The notes under the pieces are model-generated. The model saw only the letters and a list, made by a program, of their open reading frames with translations. It was not told the DNA's origin and ran no database searches. Below, piece after piece: positions 17,380-26,227 of a DNA stretch of 64,000 nt (positions are counted from its first letter, which is position 1; every line of letters begins with the position of its first letter). Location of the stretch: positions 62,001-126,000 of the forward strand of contig FOSY01000002.1 in the NCBI GenBank assembly GCA_900114405.1, in the 5' to 3' direction. The stretch is from Lachnospiraceae bacterium KH1T2 (lineage in GTDB: Bacteria > Bacillota > Clostridia > Lachnospirales > Lachnospiraceae). The position numbers and the translations under genes were made by a program.

Positions 17380-19089
17380 ATGAAATTTATTACTAATCTT
17401 AAAGTAGGTTTCAAGATTTACTTGCTGGTTTTTATCGGATTGATTGGAATTGCTTTTACGAGTATTTCAGGTCTGACTTCAATAAATAAAGCCGATGCAG
17501 ACATGACAAATATGTATACCCGTAAGCTTCAGGCAATCAAACTTCTTGGAGACGAGATCAACTATATGCGAATGACCCAGGTTCGTATAGTTAAGCATGT
17601 TCTTGATCCTCAGGATAAGCAGATAGAAGAATCAATTGATGCATCAATAAAAAGTTATGATGAAACCTGGCCGGAATATGCTAAGCTTGGAAATATGATC
17701 CCCTCAGTAGCTCAGGTTATTCCGACAGTAGAAAGTCAGTGGTCAGAATTTAAGGACGGAATTACAGAAACAAGAAAACTTGCTAAAGCAGGTAAAACTG
17801 ACGAAGCATGGACTTATTATAAAGGCGTAGAAGCAGGAATCACGCAGGAACTGCTTAAGTCATTAAAAGACTTGCAGCAGGTAGCAAATGATAATGCTGA
17901 TGCCTTAAAAGTAGAAACTGATGCAAGAAATAAGAGTTTAAGATTTACTACAATTTTATCAATGATATTACTTCTTGCTATCTTATGTGTTTTAGGTTAT
18001 ATAATTACATCTGATATAATCAACATACTCAAGGCATTTATAAAGAACTGCGGTGAAATGAGTAATGGTGATTTCAGAGTTTCAGAAAATACACTTGTTC
18101 GTAATGATGAATTTGGCGATATGGCGAAGGCTCTTAGAGATATGAAGATCTCTCTCGGTAAGTTTATGAGAAGAGTAAATGAATCTTCAGAGCAGATGGC
18201 AGCATCGTCAGAAGAACTCGCAGCAGGAGCGGATCAGTCAGCTCAGGTTTCTGCACATGCAGCTGAGTCTATACAGGAAATCGTTTCTCTCGTTGAAGGT
18301 CAGCAGATAGCTGTTGATGAGAGTAACGCTTCTCTTGAAAAGGTAAAGAAATCAGTTGAGCAGGTAAGAGCAGAGGCAGCTACAGTAACTGAAAAATCAA
18401 AGAATGCAGCAGAGCAGTCACTTTCTGGTAAGGCTGTAGTTAAAGAGACAGTTACAACTATTCAGAACGTAGAAGGAATAGTAAACGATGCCGCTGAGAT
18501 CGTTAACCAGCTTGGTGTAAGATCACAGGAGATTGGTGAGATCATAGATGCGATAGGTTCAATAGCAGACCAGACTAACCTTCTTGCTCTTAATGCGACT
18601 ATCGAAGCAGCAAGAGCCGGAGAGCATGGTAAGGGATTTGCCGTAGTTGCCGAAGAAGTAAGTAAACTTGCTAATGAATCACAGCTTTCAACTGAAAAGA
18701 TTGCTAAACTCATTAAGACAATACAGACTGATACCGTAAAAGCTGTAGAGTCAATGAATACAGGAAGAAAAGCAGTTGTTGAAGGTACAGAGTCGATTTC
18801 AAAGCTCAGCGATGTCTTTGGTGAGATCAATGAACTTGTAATCGATGTATCAAATAAAATGGATACAGTTAGTGAATCTGTTGATACACTCGTTGACAAT
18901 TCAATACTTATAGCAACAGGTGTAACAGCTATCAACAAGCATTCTAATAAGATTGCCGGTGATGTAGAGACAATAAGTGCAGGAATAGAAGAGCAGTCAG
19001 CTTCTACTGAAGAGATAGCAGCAGCGGCTGAGTCACTTGCAAACCTTGCACAGGAACAGCAGACAGAACTTTCAAGATTTCAATATTAA
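17380..19089 (+). CDS. Methyl-accepting chemotaxis protein with 4-helix-bundle sensor
   Basis: Transmembrane chemoreceptor signalling to CheA/CheW. The 569-residue protein has membrane helix 1 (about residues 10-30), an extracytoplasmic four-helix-bundle domain (about 35-185, with the [19 protein letters not shown] segment), membrane helix 2 (about 190-212), HAMP and a cytoplasmic signalling domain. The hairpin tip is intact: [20 protein letters not shown], then [13 protein letters not shown]. Methylation-helix Gln/Glu pairs flank it. AGGAGA lies about 13 nt before ATG. No ligand can be read from sequence. Monocistronic, with its own terminator. Confidence 0.95.
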   Translation: MKFITNLKVGFKIYLLVFIGLIGIAFTSISGLTSINKADADMTNMYTRKLQAIKLLGDEINYMRMTQVRIVKHVLDPQDKQIEESIDASIKSYDETWPEYAKLGNMIPSVAQVIPTVESQWSEFKDGITETRKLAKAGKTDEAWTYYKGVEAGITQELLKSLKDLQQVANDNADALKVETDARNKSLRFTTILSMILLLAILCVLGYIITSDIINILKAFIKNCGEMSNGDFRVSENTLVRNDEFGDMAKALRDMKISLGKFMRRVNESSEQMAASSEELAAGADQSAQVSAHAAESIQEIVSLVEGQQIAVDESNASLEKVKKSVEQVRAEAATVTEKSKNAAEQSLSGKAVVKETVTTIQNVEGIVNDAAEIVNQLGVRSQEIGEIIDAIGSIADQTNLLALNATIEAARAGEHGKGFAVVAEEVSKLANESQLSTEKIAKLIKTIQTDTVKAVESMNTGRKAVVEGTESISKLSDVFGEINELVIDVSNKMDTVSESVDTLVDNSILIATGVTAINKHSNKIAGDVETISAGIEEQSASTEEIAAAAESLANLAQEQQTELSRFQY

Positions 19090-19097
19090 TTTTTTCG

Positions 19098-19123
19098 CCC
19101 CTGACGGTAAAAACTGTCAGGGG
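19098..19123 (+). terminator. Intrinsic terminator of the chemoreceptor gene
   Basis: CCCCTGAC..., A-rich loop, ...GTCAGGGG and TTTATTG, 8 nt after the stop. Confidence 0.85.
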
Positions 19124-19191
19124 TTTATTGTTCTTATCAGATATGCGTGGTAATATCAATGGAGGAATAAATCATCATATCGAGGGAAAAT

Positions 19192-19779
19192 ATGGACGAG
19201 AGATTAAAAAAACAGCTTGAGTTTATTTTAGAAATTGACAAAGAGAAGAATATTTTCAGACAAACGCATCTTTCCGGACATGGAAGAAATGAAAACGATG
19301 CTGAACATGCGTGGCATATGGCGATAATGGCGTATCTATTGAAGGAATATTCTAATGAAGAAGTTGATATCGCAAGAGTAATGCTGATGTGTCTGATACA
19401 CGACATAGTTGAGATAGACGCTGGAGACACTTATGCATATGATGCGGAAGGTCTTAAAACGCAGAAAGAGAGAGAAGATGCCGCGAAAGAGAGGATCTTT
19501 TCGATACTCCCAGAGGAACAAAAGAAGGATTTGATAGCTGCTTTTGATGAATTCGAAGCAAATGAAACTTCTGAAGCTAAATTTGCACATTCTATGGATA
19601 ATCTGCAGCCGCTGCTCTTAAATAATAGTAACGGTGGAAGTGATTGGAAAGAGCATCAGGTGACGGCTGAAAAGGTGTATAGCCGCCATAATAAAACTCG
19701 TCTCGGCTCAGAGAAACTGTTTCAGATAACTGACGAGATCATAAAAGAAAACATAAGGAAAAAACTTATAAAAGAATAA
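19192..19779 (+). CDS. HD-domain hydrolase (YfbR/HDDC2-like)
   Basis: A 195-residue soluble metal-dependent phosphohydrolase. The HD signature is complete: His in NDAEHAWHMA, the HD doublet and EID in IHDIVEIDAGD, and a late Asp in AHSMDNLQP. The order matches the HDDC2/YfbR group, whose studied members are 5'-deoxynucleotidases. The ATG follows GAGGGAAAAT. No partner gene is adjacent, and a long hairpin terminator follows. Confidence 0.88.
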   Translation: MDERLKKQLEFILEIDKEKNIFRQTHLSGHGRNENDAEHAWHMAIMAYLLKEYSNEEVDIARVMLMCLIHDIVEIDAGDTYAYDAEGLKTQKEREDAAKERIFSILPEEQKKDLIAAFDEFEANETSEAKFAHSMDNLQPLLLNNSNGGSDWKEHQVTAEKVYSRHNKTRLGSEKLFQITDEIIKENIRKKLIKE

Positions 19780-19792
19780 AGGTATTAAAAAA

Positions 19793-19863
19793 AGAAGACA
19801 CAAATTATCTTAGTCAAAGATATATTCTCCGATTTAGATAATTTCGTGTCTTCTATTTTTTTA
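19793..19863 (+). terminator. Long-stem terminator after the HD gene
   Basis: AGAAGACACAAATTATCT (19793-19810) pairs with AGATAATTTCGTGTCTTCT (19835-19853) with one bulge, followed by a T-run. The A-run on the 5' side makes it possibly bidirectional. Confidence 0.8.
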
Positions 19864-19985
19864 TATAAATATGTATCAATAGGTATGTTATCTGACATGA
19901 TTAGTTAAATACAAAACACTAGAATAACAAAAAAGTCAAAAAAAACCTTATACAACAAAAACACAACAAAGAATTTCATATAAGT

Positions 19986-20074
19986 TAAAAATCCCCGCCT
20001 CAAAATAGAGGCAGGGATAAAGGGGAATTGAGGGTAATAGAGAAATCCTATCCAGGCAGGGGAATTGCCTGGAT
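19986..20074 (-). terminator. Terminator region of the FMN/FAD reductase gene
   Basis: On the minus strand two hairpins follow the stop at 20092. The first, ATCCAGGCA/TGCCTGGAT (20050-20074), has no U-run. The second, ATCCCTGCCTC/GAGGCGGGGAT (19991-20018), ends in TTTTT. The second is the likely terminator. The remaining sequence back to 19864 is AT-rich with nothing recognised. Confidence 0.75.
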
Positions 20075-20091
20075 TGCAAATCTATATACAA

Positions 20092-22338
20092 TTATTTGTT
20101 TTTAGCAACTTTTGCTGCATTTTCGCCGGCATTTTTACCTGAAACAAATGTCCAAGACTGAGCCTGACCACCCCATGGGCTGTATGCTTTACCGTCGGCA
20201 TTGCAGACTCCTTCAGAGTCCTGACCTACAGCAAAGAGATTTTCGATAGGTGTTCCGTCTTTCTTGAGAACATTCATATTTGCATCAATATCGAGCGAAC
20301 CAACTGTACCATATGACCATCCGGAACATGCTACAAGGTAGAACTTGTCGGAACTGTCTGATGTTGTACCAAGTGATTTTGCAAGAGTTTCTGCGTCTAC
20401 GTTCATTTCTTTTGCGATTTCAGCAGGAGTACCTGAGATAACATCCTTGAAATCTTCGCCAACTGAGAGGATCTTGTCGATATCTTCAACAGGAGTACCT
20501 GCTGCTGGAAGCTTACCACCATTTCCGATGAAGTTTACTTCGGCTTTTGAAGTTGCTTCAGAAAGACCCTTTGTGCGGATAGTATCAATATCATCCTGAC
20601 TCCATGCAGTGTAATACATGAATCCCGGAGCATATGCGATGCCTACAGTAAGACCTGTGGACTCATCAGTACCTGAAGCATCTTCGCCGCCCCACTTTTC
20701 ACCGTTGATAGTGATCTCAGGTGCATCTGTTGTAAGTGCGAGAGCAGAGAGGATTGCTTTCTGGTCGGCTGTTAATTCATCTGTTCTGATAATGTGCGGA
20801 ACCTGAGAAACATGGATCATTGGAAGAGTTCCCATTGCATATGTAGAACCGCCGACTGACTGTCCCATCTTGATTCCGTCGCCTTTGTCAAGAGTACTTC
20901 CAAGAACATTTACGTCATGTCCAAGATATTCCTCCATCATTTCCTTATTTCCAACAAAACCACCAGTAGCAAGTATCACTGTTTTACCATATATTTCATA
21001 AGTGGTTCCATCATAATAAGTACATCTTACACCGATCACATTATCGTTTTCATCTGTGATAAGTTCGTCGCCCTTGAGCTCAAGCATATAGTCATTTTTT
21101 TCGTTCATAGCTTTGGCTTTTTCGATAGCACGATCAAACTGGAAGGTATGGTCAGGACCAAGGATATACCACTTTGAATTGTTTTCGTCGGCAGTATATA
21201 CTGTCCACTCCTTATCCCAGTCAGGGCGAACGAAAGAACCTACAAGTCCGCCTTCCATACCGTCAAACTCAAAGCCAAAGTTGTCCATGTAGTAGTCTAC
21301 AGCTGAGCCTGACTCATCTACAGCTTTGCGGATCACATCAGCCTTTTCGTCAGTACCGACGTAGTCGATCCATGTTTTATAGACATCATCAGCATCGATA
21401 TAGTCCTTACCATCATTGTATTTTTCTGCAAGATTCTTAGAATTGATGACCATAGGACCATAAACTGAAGCAGAATTACCACCAATCGCAGCAGCCTGCT
21501 CAATTCCAAATACTGAAGCACCTGATTTGGCAGCAGCACAGTATGAAAGGATTCCGGAACCACCAAGACCGACTACGATAACATCATAACCTTCAAGCTT
21601 TTTGACTTCGCTTGACTTTTCCTGTGTTTCATACCAATCATTTGAGTTTCCGCCGGCTTCATCGATAGCTTCAGCAACGATCTTTTTAATAGCGCCGGAA
21701 GAAGTAGTAGCTCCTGAGATGGAGTCAACACCGATTGACTGAGATTCAATGATTCTTGGGATGAGATTCTTCTCGGCAGTTTTGAACCACTGACCTGTGA
21801 TGGAATCTGTTTCCTTGGTTATCTTAATATCAGAGATTTTGCCATCAGCAATAGTAACACTGCCGACCATATCGCCTGTAAAACCGAATGATGTGGCAGA
21901 CTCTGTATATGTACCGTCTTTCAGTGGAGCTTTATCAGAAGAAGCAGTACTTCCTGATGCAGCAGCCTGATCGATTGCTGATTGAAGAGCACGTTTAACA
22001 GCATCAGATGTTTCGGTTGCACCTGAAACAGCATCGATGTCAGCTGACTGTGCCTTCAATATCTCATCTTTAAGCGTATCTGCAGCAGCCTGACCGATAG
22101 ACTCTGTCTCAACTGAGAGGTCAAAAGAAACATTACTGATAGCGTTTTCTGTAAAATCAGCTGTTACAGTGATATTTCCACCGTGTCCCTGAGACTCACC
22201 TGTGTAGGAGCCCGGAGTGTACTTGCTGCCTGATGTACTTTCAGCAGTTCCCTGCGATGCAGTATTTGAAGCAGTACCGCATGCTGTCATAGAAAGAGCG
22301 ACAAGCACAGAGACCATACTCATTGCAGTTTTTTTCAT
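20092..22338 (-). CDS. Lipoprotein flavin reductase: two FMN-binding domains plus fumarate-reductase-type FAD domain
   Basis: Surface-anchored reductase of the fumarate/urocanate reductase family that passes electrons through covalent FMN to an FAD catalytic domain. The 748-residue protein has a lipobox (LSMTAC, Cys20), FMN_bind domain 1 (about 40-125, SGAT at 105-108), FMN_bind domain 2 (about 140-225, SGAT at 208-211) and an FAD_binding_2 domain (252-745, nucleotide motif VIVVGLGGSG). The SGAT threonines are the expected flavin attachment points. There is no heme CxxCH motif. The acceptor could be fumarate, urocanate, an enoate or another unsaturated acid. GGAGGG precedes the ATG. It diverges from a MerR regulator whose presumed operator lies in its promoter. 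Confidence 0.92.
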   Translation of the reverse strand: MKKTAMSMVSVLVALSMTACGTASNTASQGTAESTSGSKYTPGSYTGESQGHGGNITVTADFTENAISNVSFDLSVETESIGQAAADTLKDEILKAQSADIDAVSGATETSDAVKRALQSAIDQAAASGSTASSDKAPLKDGTYTESATSFGFTGDMVGSVTIADGKISDIKITKETDSITGQWFKTAEKNLIPRIIESQSIGVDSISGATTSSGAIKKIVAEAIDEAGGNSNDWYETQEKSSEVKKLEGYDVIVVGLGGSGILSYCAAAKSGASVFGIEQAAAIGGNSASVYGPMVINSKNLAEKYNDGKDYIDADDVYKTWIDYVGTDEKADVIRKAVDESGSAVDYYMDNFGFEFDGMEGGLVGSFVRPDWDKEWTVYTADENNSKWYILGPDHTFQFDRAIEKAKAMNEKNDYMLELKGDELITDENDNVIGVRCTYYDGTTYEIYGKTVILATGGFVGNKEMMEEYLGHDVNVLGSTLDKGDGIKMGQSVGGSTYAMGTLPMIHVSQVPHIIRTDELTADQKAILSALALTTDAPEITINGEKWGGEDASGTDESTGLTVGIAYAPGFMYYTAWSQDDIDTIRTKGLSEATSKAEVNFIGNGGKLPAAGTPVEDIDKILSVGEDFKDVISGTPAEIAKEMNVDAETLAKSLGTTSDSSDKFYLVACSGWSYGTVGSLDIDANMNVLKKDGTPIENLFAVGQDSEGVCNADGKAYSPWGGQAQSWTFVSGKNAGENAAKVAKNK

Positions 22339-22385
22339 AAATCCCTCCTAAAAACATACAATTGTTATTTTTTTAACTTAGAATT

Positions 22386-22416
22386 ATAATAAAGGTTGGA
22401 ACGATTCCAATGTCAA
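22386..22416 (-). promoter_or_regulatory. MerR-type promoter with dyad operator
   Basis: On the minus strand, TTGACA (22416-22411) and TATTAT (22391-22386) are 19 nt apart. The stretched spacer contains the perfect dyad TTGGAA-TCG-TTCCAA (22396-22410). A 19-bp spacer with a central dyad is the classic MerR-family layout. The regulator gene starts 58 nt away on the other strand. Confidence 0.85.
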
Positions 22417-22468
22417 TATAAAATTGAGATTTTTTTCACAATTAAAATTATTTTGGGAGAAATATACG

Positions 22469-23236
22469 ATGAATATACTTGAAGCAAGCAAAAGAACCGG
22501 TGTTTCAAAAGACATGATACGTTTTTATGAAAAAAAGGGGATGATACATCCGGCTAGAAACGAAAAAAATAATTATAGAATTTACAGTGATCATGACCTC
22601 AATATGATAGTGATGATACATACGTATAATTCGATTGGTATGTCGCTTAAAACAGTATCTAATCTATTAAATGGCAAAGATTTGGAAAAGGCAGAAACTG
22701 AGCTAAAGACTTCCATTAAGCAACTGCAAAATGAAGAGATGTGGATACGGGCGAAATTGAATAATGCCATAGATATGGCAAATCTTTTTGACATGATCTC
22801 TAATGAAAAGTCATATGAAATAGGCGAGAGGGAGGATTGCTACTGCTATACGATCAAAGATGAAAACATGAATAATATCTACAGTTGTTTGGCTGAAAAT
22901 GGCGGAATAGCTCGTGCGGTCTTTAGAATAAAAAATGAGCATCTTAAAGATGAATACTGGCCTGAAAATCATGCGCTTTTGTTTGCACCTTTTATCGATG
23001 AGCTTCGAGATGATATTGAATTGATACCTGCTCATAAATTTTACAGAGTTTTACTAAAACATGAAAATGACAATGACAATGTTCTTACATATTCAAGTCT
23101 GGAAAAAATCATAGAAAATATTAAAACGATAGGGTATGAGCCAAGCGGTGACGTCTACATCTACCAGATAATGGGTAATGCTGAGAATGATTATGACGAT
23201 CATGTTTGTGTAGAAGTTACTGTTCGCTCGCTTTAG
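22469..23236 (+). CDS. MerR-family transcriptional regulator
   Basis: A 255-residue protein with an N-terminal MerR winged helix (EASKRTGVSKDMIRFYEKKG, residues 4-23), a coiled-coil dimerisation helix (about 75-110, LKTSIKQLQNEEMWIRAKL) and a C-terminal domain of about 140 residues that resembles GyrI-like effector-binding domains. It likely untwists the stretched promoter of the divergent flavin reductase in response to a ligand. An in-frame start at 22424 lacks a ribosome site; ATG 22469 has TGGGAG 11 nt before it. The last codons run into the palindromic repeat at 23222, so the original C-terminus may have been altered. Confidence 0.88.
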   Translation: MNILEASKRTGVSKDMIRFYEKKGMIHPARNEKNNYRIYSDHDLNMIVMIHTYNSIGMSLKTVSNLLNGKDLEKAETELKTSIKQLQNEEMWIRAKLNNAIDMANLFDMISNEKSYEIGEREDCYCYTIKDENMNNIYSCLAENGGIARAVFRIKNEHLKDEYWPENHALLFAPFIDELRDDIELIPAHKFYRVLLKHENDNDNVLTYSSLEKIIENIKTIGYEPSGDVYIYQIMGNAENDYDDHVCVEVTVRSL

Positions 23237-23347
23237 CTCGCTCACGTAACGGATTTTGCCAATTAAATCGCCTCCGGCTATGGGCAAAATCCAATGGCTT
23301 TTCATCTTTCTTGGTCGTAAACTCCGCAGCGTAGTGCTCCGTTTACG
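23222..23347. repeat. Decayed palindromic mosaic element
   Basis: Inverted pairs GGATTTTGCC/GGGCAAAATCC (23251-23292) and CGTAAAC/GTTTACG (23316-23347) enclose GC-rich spacers with CTCCGGC and CTCCGCAGCGTAGTGC. TCGCTCGC repeats lie at the left end and overlap the last five codons of the MerR gene. The ATTTTGC stem also occurs in the element at 39221. Confidence 0.6.
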
Positions 23348-23446
23348 TGTAGAATTTCAAATAAAGGAATTAGTTTCTTGATATATTTTCAAGAAGAAGA
23401 AAATTATTTATAATTATATATATAAGGTTAGAAAGGGTTTTAATAT

Positions 23447-24850
23447 ATGGAAATTGGAAAGTCACTTAATTTTGAAAAAATACGTTCTGTTATTGAAAAT
23501 AAAGAAGCTTCTAATCAGAATGGTGAACAATACGATATTGTATCAAAAATTGCTTATCTAATAGGAATACGTAAAGATATATTTGAAAGCGGAACCTATA
23601 AAATTGATATATTTAATAGTTTTGAACGTGATAAAAGAGCTAGAATCATAAGAAACTTATGTATTTTAAGAACTCAGCTTGAGCATAATTTCTTAAAGGT
23701 CTGCAAAGGCATACAGCAGGATGGACGAAGTATCATGGGAATGCCTGAGCTGATCCCGGGGAAAGTTATGCAGGAGCTCGATAATGATGGGATAAAAATA
23801 TATGTGCATCTTAAAGAGCCAACACCATTTCTTATAAACTTAAATATGAATATAAAAGACAGGATAAATAACTGTCATAGCCTTTTCCCGGAATGGTTGA
23901 ACTGGGATTATCTTTCGAATATTTTTATAATGCCTAATGGTACGACAGAAGAGGGCACAAAGAATGCGGCTAATTTTTACTATGAAAATATGAATTTCTA
24001 CCCATATAGACAATATATGAACTGGCCGGCACAGGATGAGGGAAATATACTCTTAAATGATAAAAAATTTGTGACATTACTTTATAGATGGAATGGCGAT
24101 GAATTCCAGAATTTAAGCTTTGTTTCAGATGTAAGTGAGCGCACAAAAACTAATATATATACATTCATTGAAAACAGCGATAAATGCGTGTTTATCGTAG
24201 ATTGTGAAAACTCCGATCCTTACAGGTTGTGTGCTGCCATCAGAAATCTGGAACCGGATAGATTAAAGAAAATAGAAAAAATAATACTTTTCGATGATAT
24301 TCATGCCGCTTCTGCATGGGAACTGCTCGAATCCTATATAGATATACCGGTAGAATATATAATGATCGAGCGTCTGAAAGATAATAAATCGTTAGCGGAC
24401 GTTAAAGTTGCGGCACGTACATGCAAAGAATTTTATGCAAATAATGTAGATTCGTTCGTTATAGTTTCGAGTGACTCTGACTACTGGGGACTTATGGAAG
24501 AGCTTCCGAATGCGCAGTTTCTCGTAATGGTCGAGCATGAAAAAGTTAGCTACGCTCTTAAGGAAGCGCTTATTAAAAATGACATTTTCTATTGCTATAT
24601 TGACAGCTTTTACTCTGGTGGTGCAGAAGATATAAAGAACGATGCCATACAGAGAGAACTTTCTAAAGCGATAAAAGCCTCACTGAATCTGAATCTTATA
24701 AGCTTGATGACAGAAATCTCAAATAGGACGCGTATACCTATGACCGACGATGAGATAAATAATTACATAAAGAGAAAGGTTAAGAATCAGCTTGAAATTT
24801 CTGTTGATAATGATGGTGAAGTAGAATTAAGTTACAGAATTAAAAAATAA
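23447..24850 (+). CDS. NYN-domain (PIN-like) nuclease-family protein
   Basis: A 467-residue soluble protein with a C-terminal NYN domain (about 245-400). The acidic residues expected for metal-dependent RNA cleavage are present: D252 and N255 in FIVDCENSD, D318 in SLADVKVAA, and D343/D345 in VSSDSDYWG. The N-terminal 240 residues are not recognised and look all-alpha with a Trp/Tyr-rich middle. NYN proteins are RNA-processing or defence nucleases in different settings; nothing adjacent decides between these. GAAAGG is about 13 nt before the ATG. It sits alone between a repeat element and a GNAT remnant. Confidence 0.8.
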   Translation: MEIGKSLNFEKIRSVIENKEASNQNGEQYDIVSKIAYLIGIRKDIFESGTYKIDIFNSFERDKRARIIRNLCILRTQLEHNFLKVCKGIQQDGRSIMGMPELIPGKVMQELDNDGIKIYVHLKEPTPFLINLNMNIKDRINNCHSLFPEWLNWDYLSNIFIMPNGTTEEGTKNAANFYYENMNFYPYRQYMNWPAQDEGNILLNDKKFVTLLYRWNGDEFQNLSFVSDVSERTKTNIYTFIENSDKCVFIVDCENSDPYRLCAAIRNLEPDRLKKIEKIILFDDIHAASAWELLESYIDIPVEYIMIERLKDNKSLADVKVAARTCKEFYANNVDSFVIVSSDSDYWGLMEELPNAQFLVMVEHEKVSYALKEALIKNDIFYCYIDSFYSGGAEDIKNDAIQRELSKAIKASLNLNLISLMTEISNRTRIPMTDDEINNYIKRKVKNQLEISVDNDGEVELSYRIKK

Positions 24851-24939
24851 AGTGGTAATTAGGGAAAAGTTACTACTTATATATCACTGACTTTGGTTTA
24901 AGCCGGAATTTACTATTGAAATCAATGGAGTCGAAAATT

Positions 24940-25014
24940 ATGATAAGGAAAGCAACGGTAGAAGATGCATCGCGGATTGCAGAAATTTCTATATTTACAA
25001 AGCGCATGAATTGA
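24940..25014 (+). pseudogene. Remnant of a GNAT acetyltransferase gene (5' end only)
   Basis: ATG preceded by GGAG opens a 24-codon frame, MIRKATVEDASRIAEISIF..., which is the canonical GNAT N-terminus and resembles the intact gene at 58554 (IRQAKKSDASRIAEM). It stops after 24 codons and runs into a terminator, so the rest of the gene has been deleted. Confidence 0.7.
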
Positions 25015-25020
25015 TAAAGA

Positions 25021-25059
25021 AGTCACTGAAACACGATGAATTGTGTTTCAGTGGCTTTT
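25021..25059. terminator. Terminator, first copy of a repeated hairpin
   Basis: AGTCACTGAAACAC, loop GATGAATT, GTGTTTCAGTGGCT and TTTC. Nearly the same hairpin, with the same loop type, recurs at 45195-45234. It lies between the GNAT remnant and the end of the minus-strand AraC gene and may serve both. Confidence 0.75.
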
Positions 25060-25068
25060 CCTATGATA

Positions 25069-25986
25069 CTAGCATACACTAATTAAAGATTGACGGAATT
25101 GACCCGGAGTGTGGCCTGTTTCGCGCTTGAATAATCTTATAAAATGAGTAACATCGTCAAAACCAACGCTGTTGCTGATCTCCTGAATCTGAAGAGAGGA
25201 GGTCAGCAGCAGCTTTTTTGCGTTTTGGATACGAGTGTGATTGAGATCCTGTATAGGTGAGACACCGTATAGTGCATGATATTCGCGGCATAGTCTGTAT
25301 CTGCTGATTCCGAGCCTGTTTTCAAAGTAACTGAGCGAGTATGGTTCATTACTGTGATTGTGTATGAGCTCAGACATGACAGCCAGATAGCTTGGGGAAT
25401 CAGGAATTTGCTCAATAACTGAGGTTTGATTACTTTCACCGTAGTAAATTGCGGCAAAATTACAAAGAATGTCTGTGATCTTTGCATGAATATGGTATGC
25501 ATAAGGAAGCTCATATTTCTCAGGTATCCGGGAAAGTTGATCGAGAGTCAGCGATGAAGGCTTTTGAGTTGACAAATGCACAGAGAGTGGAGTAGTCAGC
25601 ATATCGGATAAAAATTCCGGCTTATAACCTGAGATAAAGTAGAATCTAAAAGAACATGGAAGCATGGTGGTGAAAAATTCTGCTTCTTTAGACAAGTCTA
25701 CAATGACCGAGGTTCCCATATCAGATATTAAGGTTGTATCGTTTTGGGTTATCTGCAATCCGCCCTCGATATTAAAAAGCAGCAATAGAGCGTCTACTTT
25801 ATTAAATTTAAGCTTCAAAGGAAGCTCTAAAGTTGTAGTGCCTCCGGCAAGTAAATGCATTATAGAAGAAGGCAGCTCATTTTGACACGTATATATATTG
25901 GGAACCACATCATTTATTTCAAATTGAGAATTAACAAGATTATCTATTTGTACAGCGTTAAGAAGTTGTGTAATTTTAAAATTCAT
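25069..25986 (-). CDS. AraC-family transcriptional regulator, candidate mannan activator
   Basis: A 305-residue protein with an N-terminal cupin-like sensing domain (about 1-180) and a C-terminal double helix-turn-helix (about 205-300), including YFENRLGISRYRLCREYH and the second-helix signature IQEISNSVGFDDVTHFIRLF with KRETGHTPGQFR. It diverges from the mannan permease operon, and the intergenic region carries the direct-repeat site at 26128, which also stands before two other mannan promoters. Regulation of the mannan genes is therefore inferred from position and site type. TGAGG precedes the ATG. Confidence 0.88.
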   Translation of the reverse strand: MNFKITQLLNAVQIDNLVNSQFEINDVVPNIYTCQNELPSSIMHLLAGGTTTLELPLKLKFNKVDALLLLFNIEGGLQITQNDTTLISDMGTSVIVDLSKEAEFFTTMLPCSFRFYFISGYKPEFLSDMLTTPLSVHLSTQKPSSLTLDQLSRIPEKYELPYAYHIHAKITDILCNFAAIYYGESNQTSVIEQIPDSPSYLAVMSELIHNHSNEPYSLSYFENRLGISRYRLCREYHALYGVSPIQDLNHTRIQNAKKLLLTSSLQIQEISNSVGFDDVTHFIRLFKRETGHTPGQFRQSLISVC

Positions 25987-26127
25987 GTGTTTGCCTCATT
26001 TACTTAAATTAATTACTTTTTACTAATATATCATTAATCGAGAATAATTCAATCAGTGATACTATCGGAAAAACTCACAAAAATAAGGGGTTGAAAATGG
26101 TGGACATTAACAAAGATTGTATTTATC

Positions 26128-26188
26128 GCAATAATACATGATAAAACACAATTATATATGATGACTTTTTTCCTTAAAATAATATAAT
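26128..26188 (+). promoter_or_regulatory. Mannan regulon promoter 1 with upstream direct-repeat site
   Basis: GCAATAAT (26128-26135), then ACAATT with CAAT starting 20 nt after the first CAAT, -35 ATGACT (26161-26166), 16-nt spacer and -10 TATAAT (26183-26188). The GCAAT-to-ATGAC and ATGAC-to-TATAAT distances are identical to those before the binding-protein gene (39408) and the GH26 gene (52999). Predicted transcription start is near 26196, leaving a 160-nt leader. Confidence 0.8.
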
Positions 26189-26227
26189 TAAAAGCATCTT
26201 AAATAACTATTGTTTTGACACATTCAT

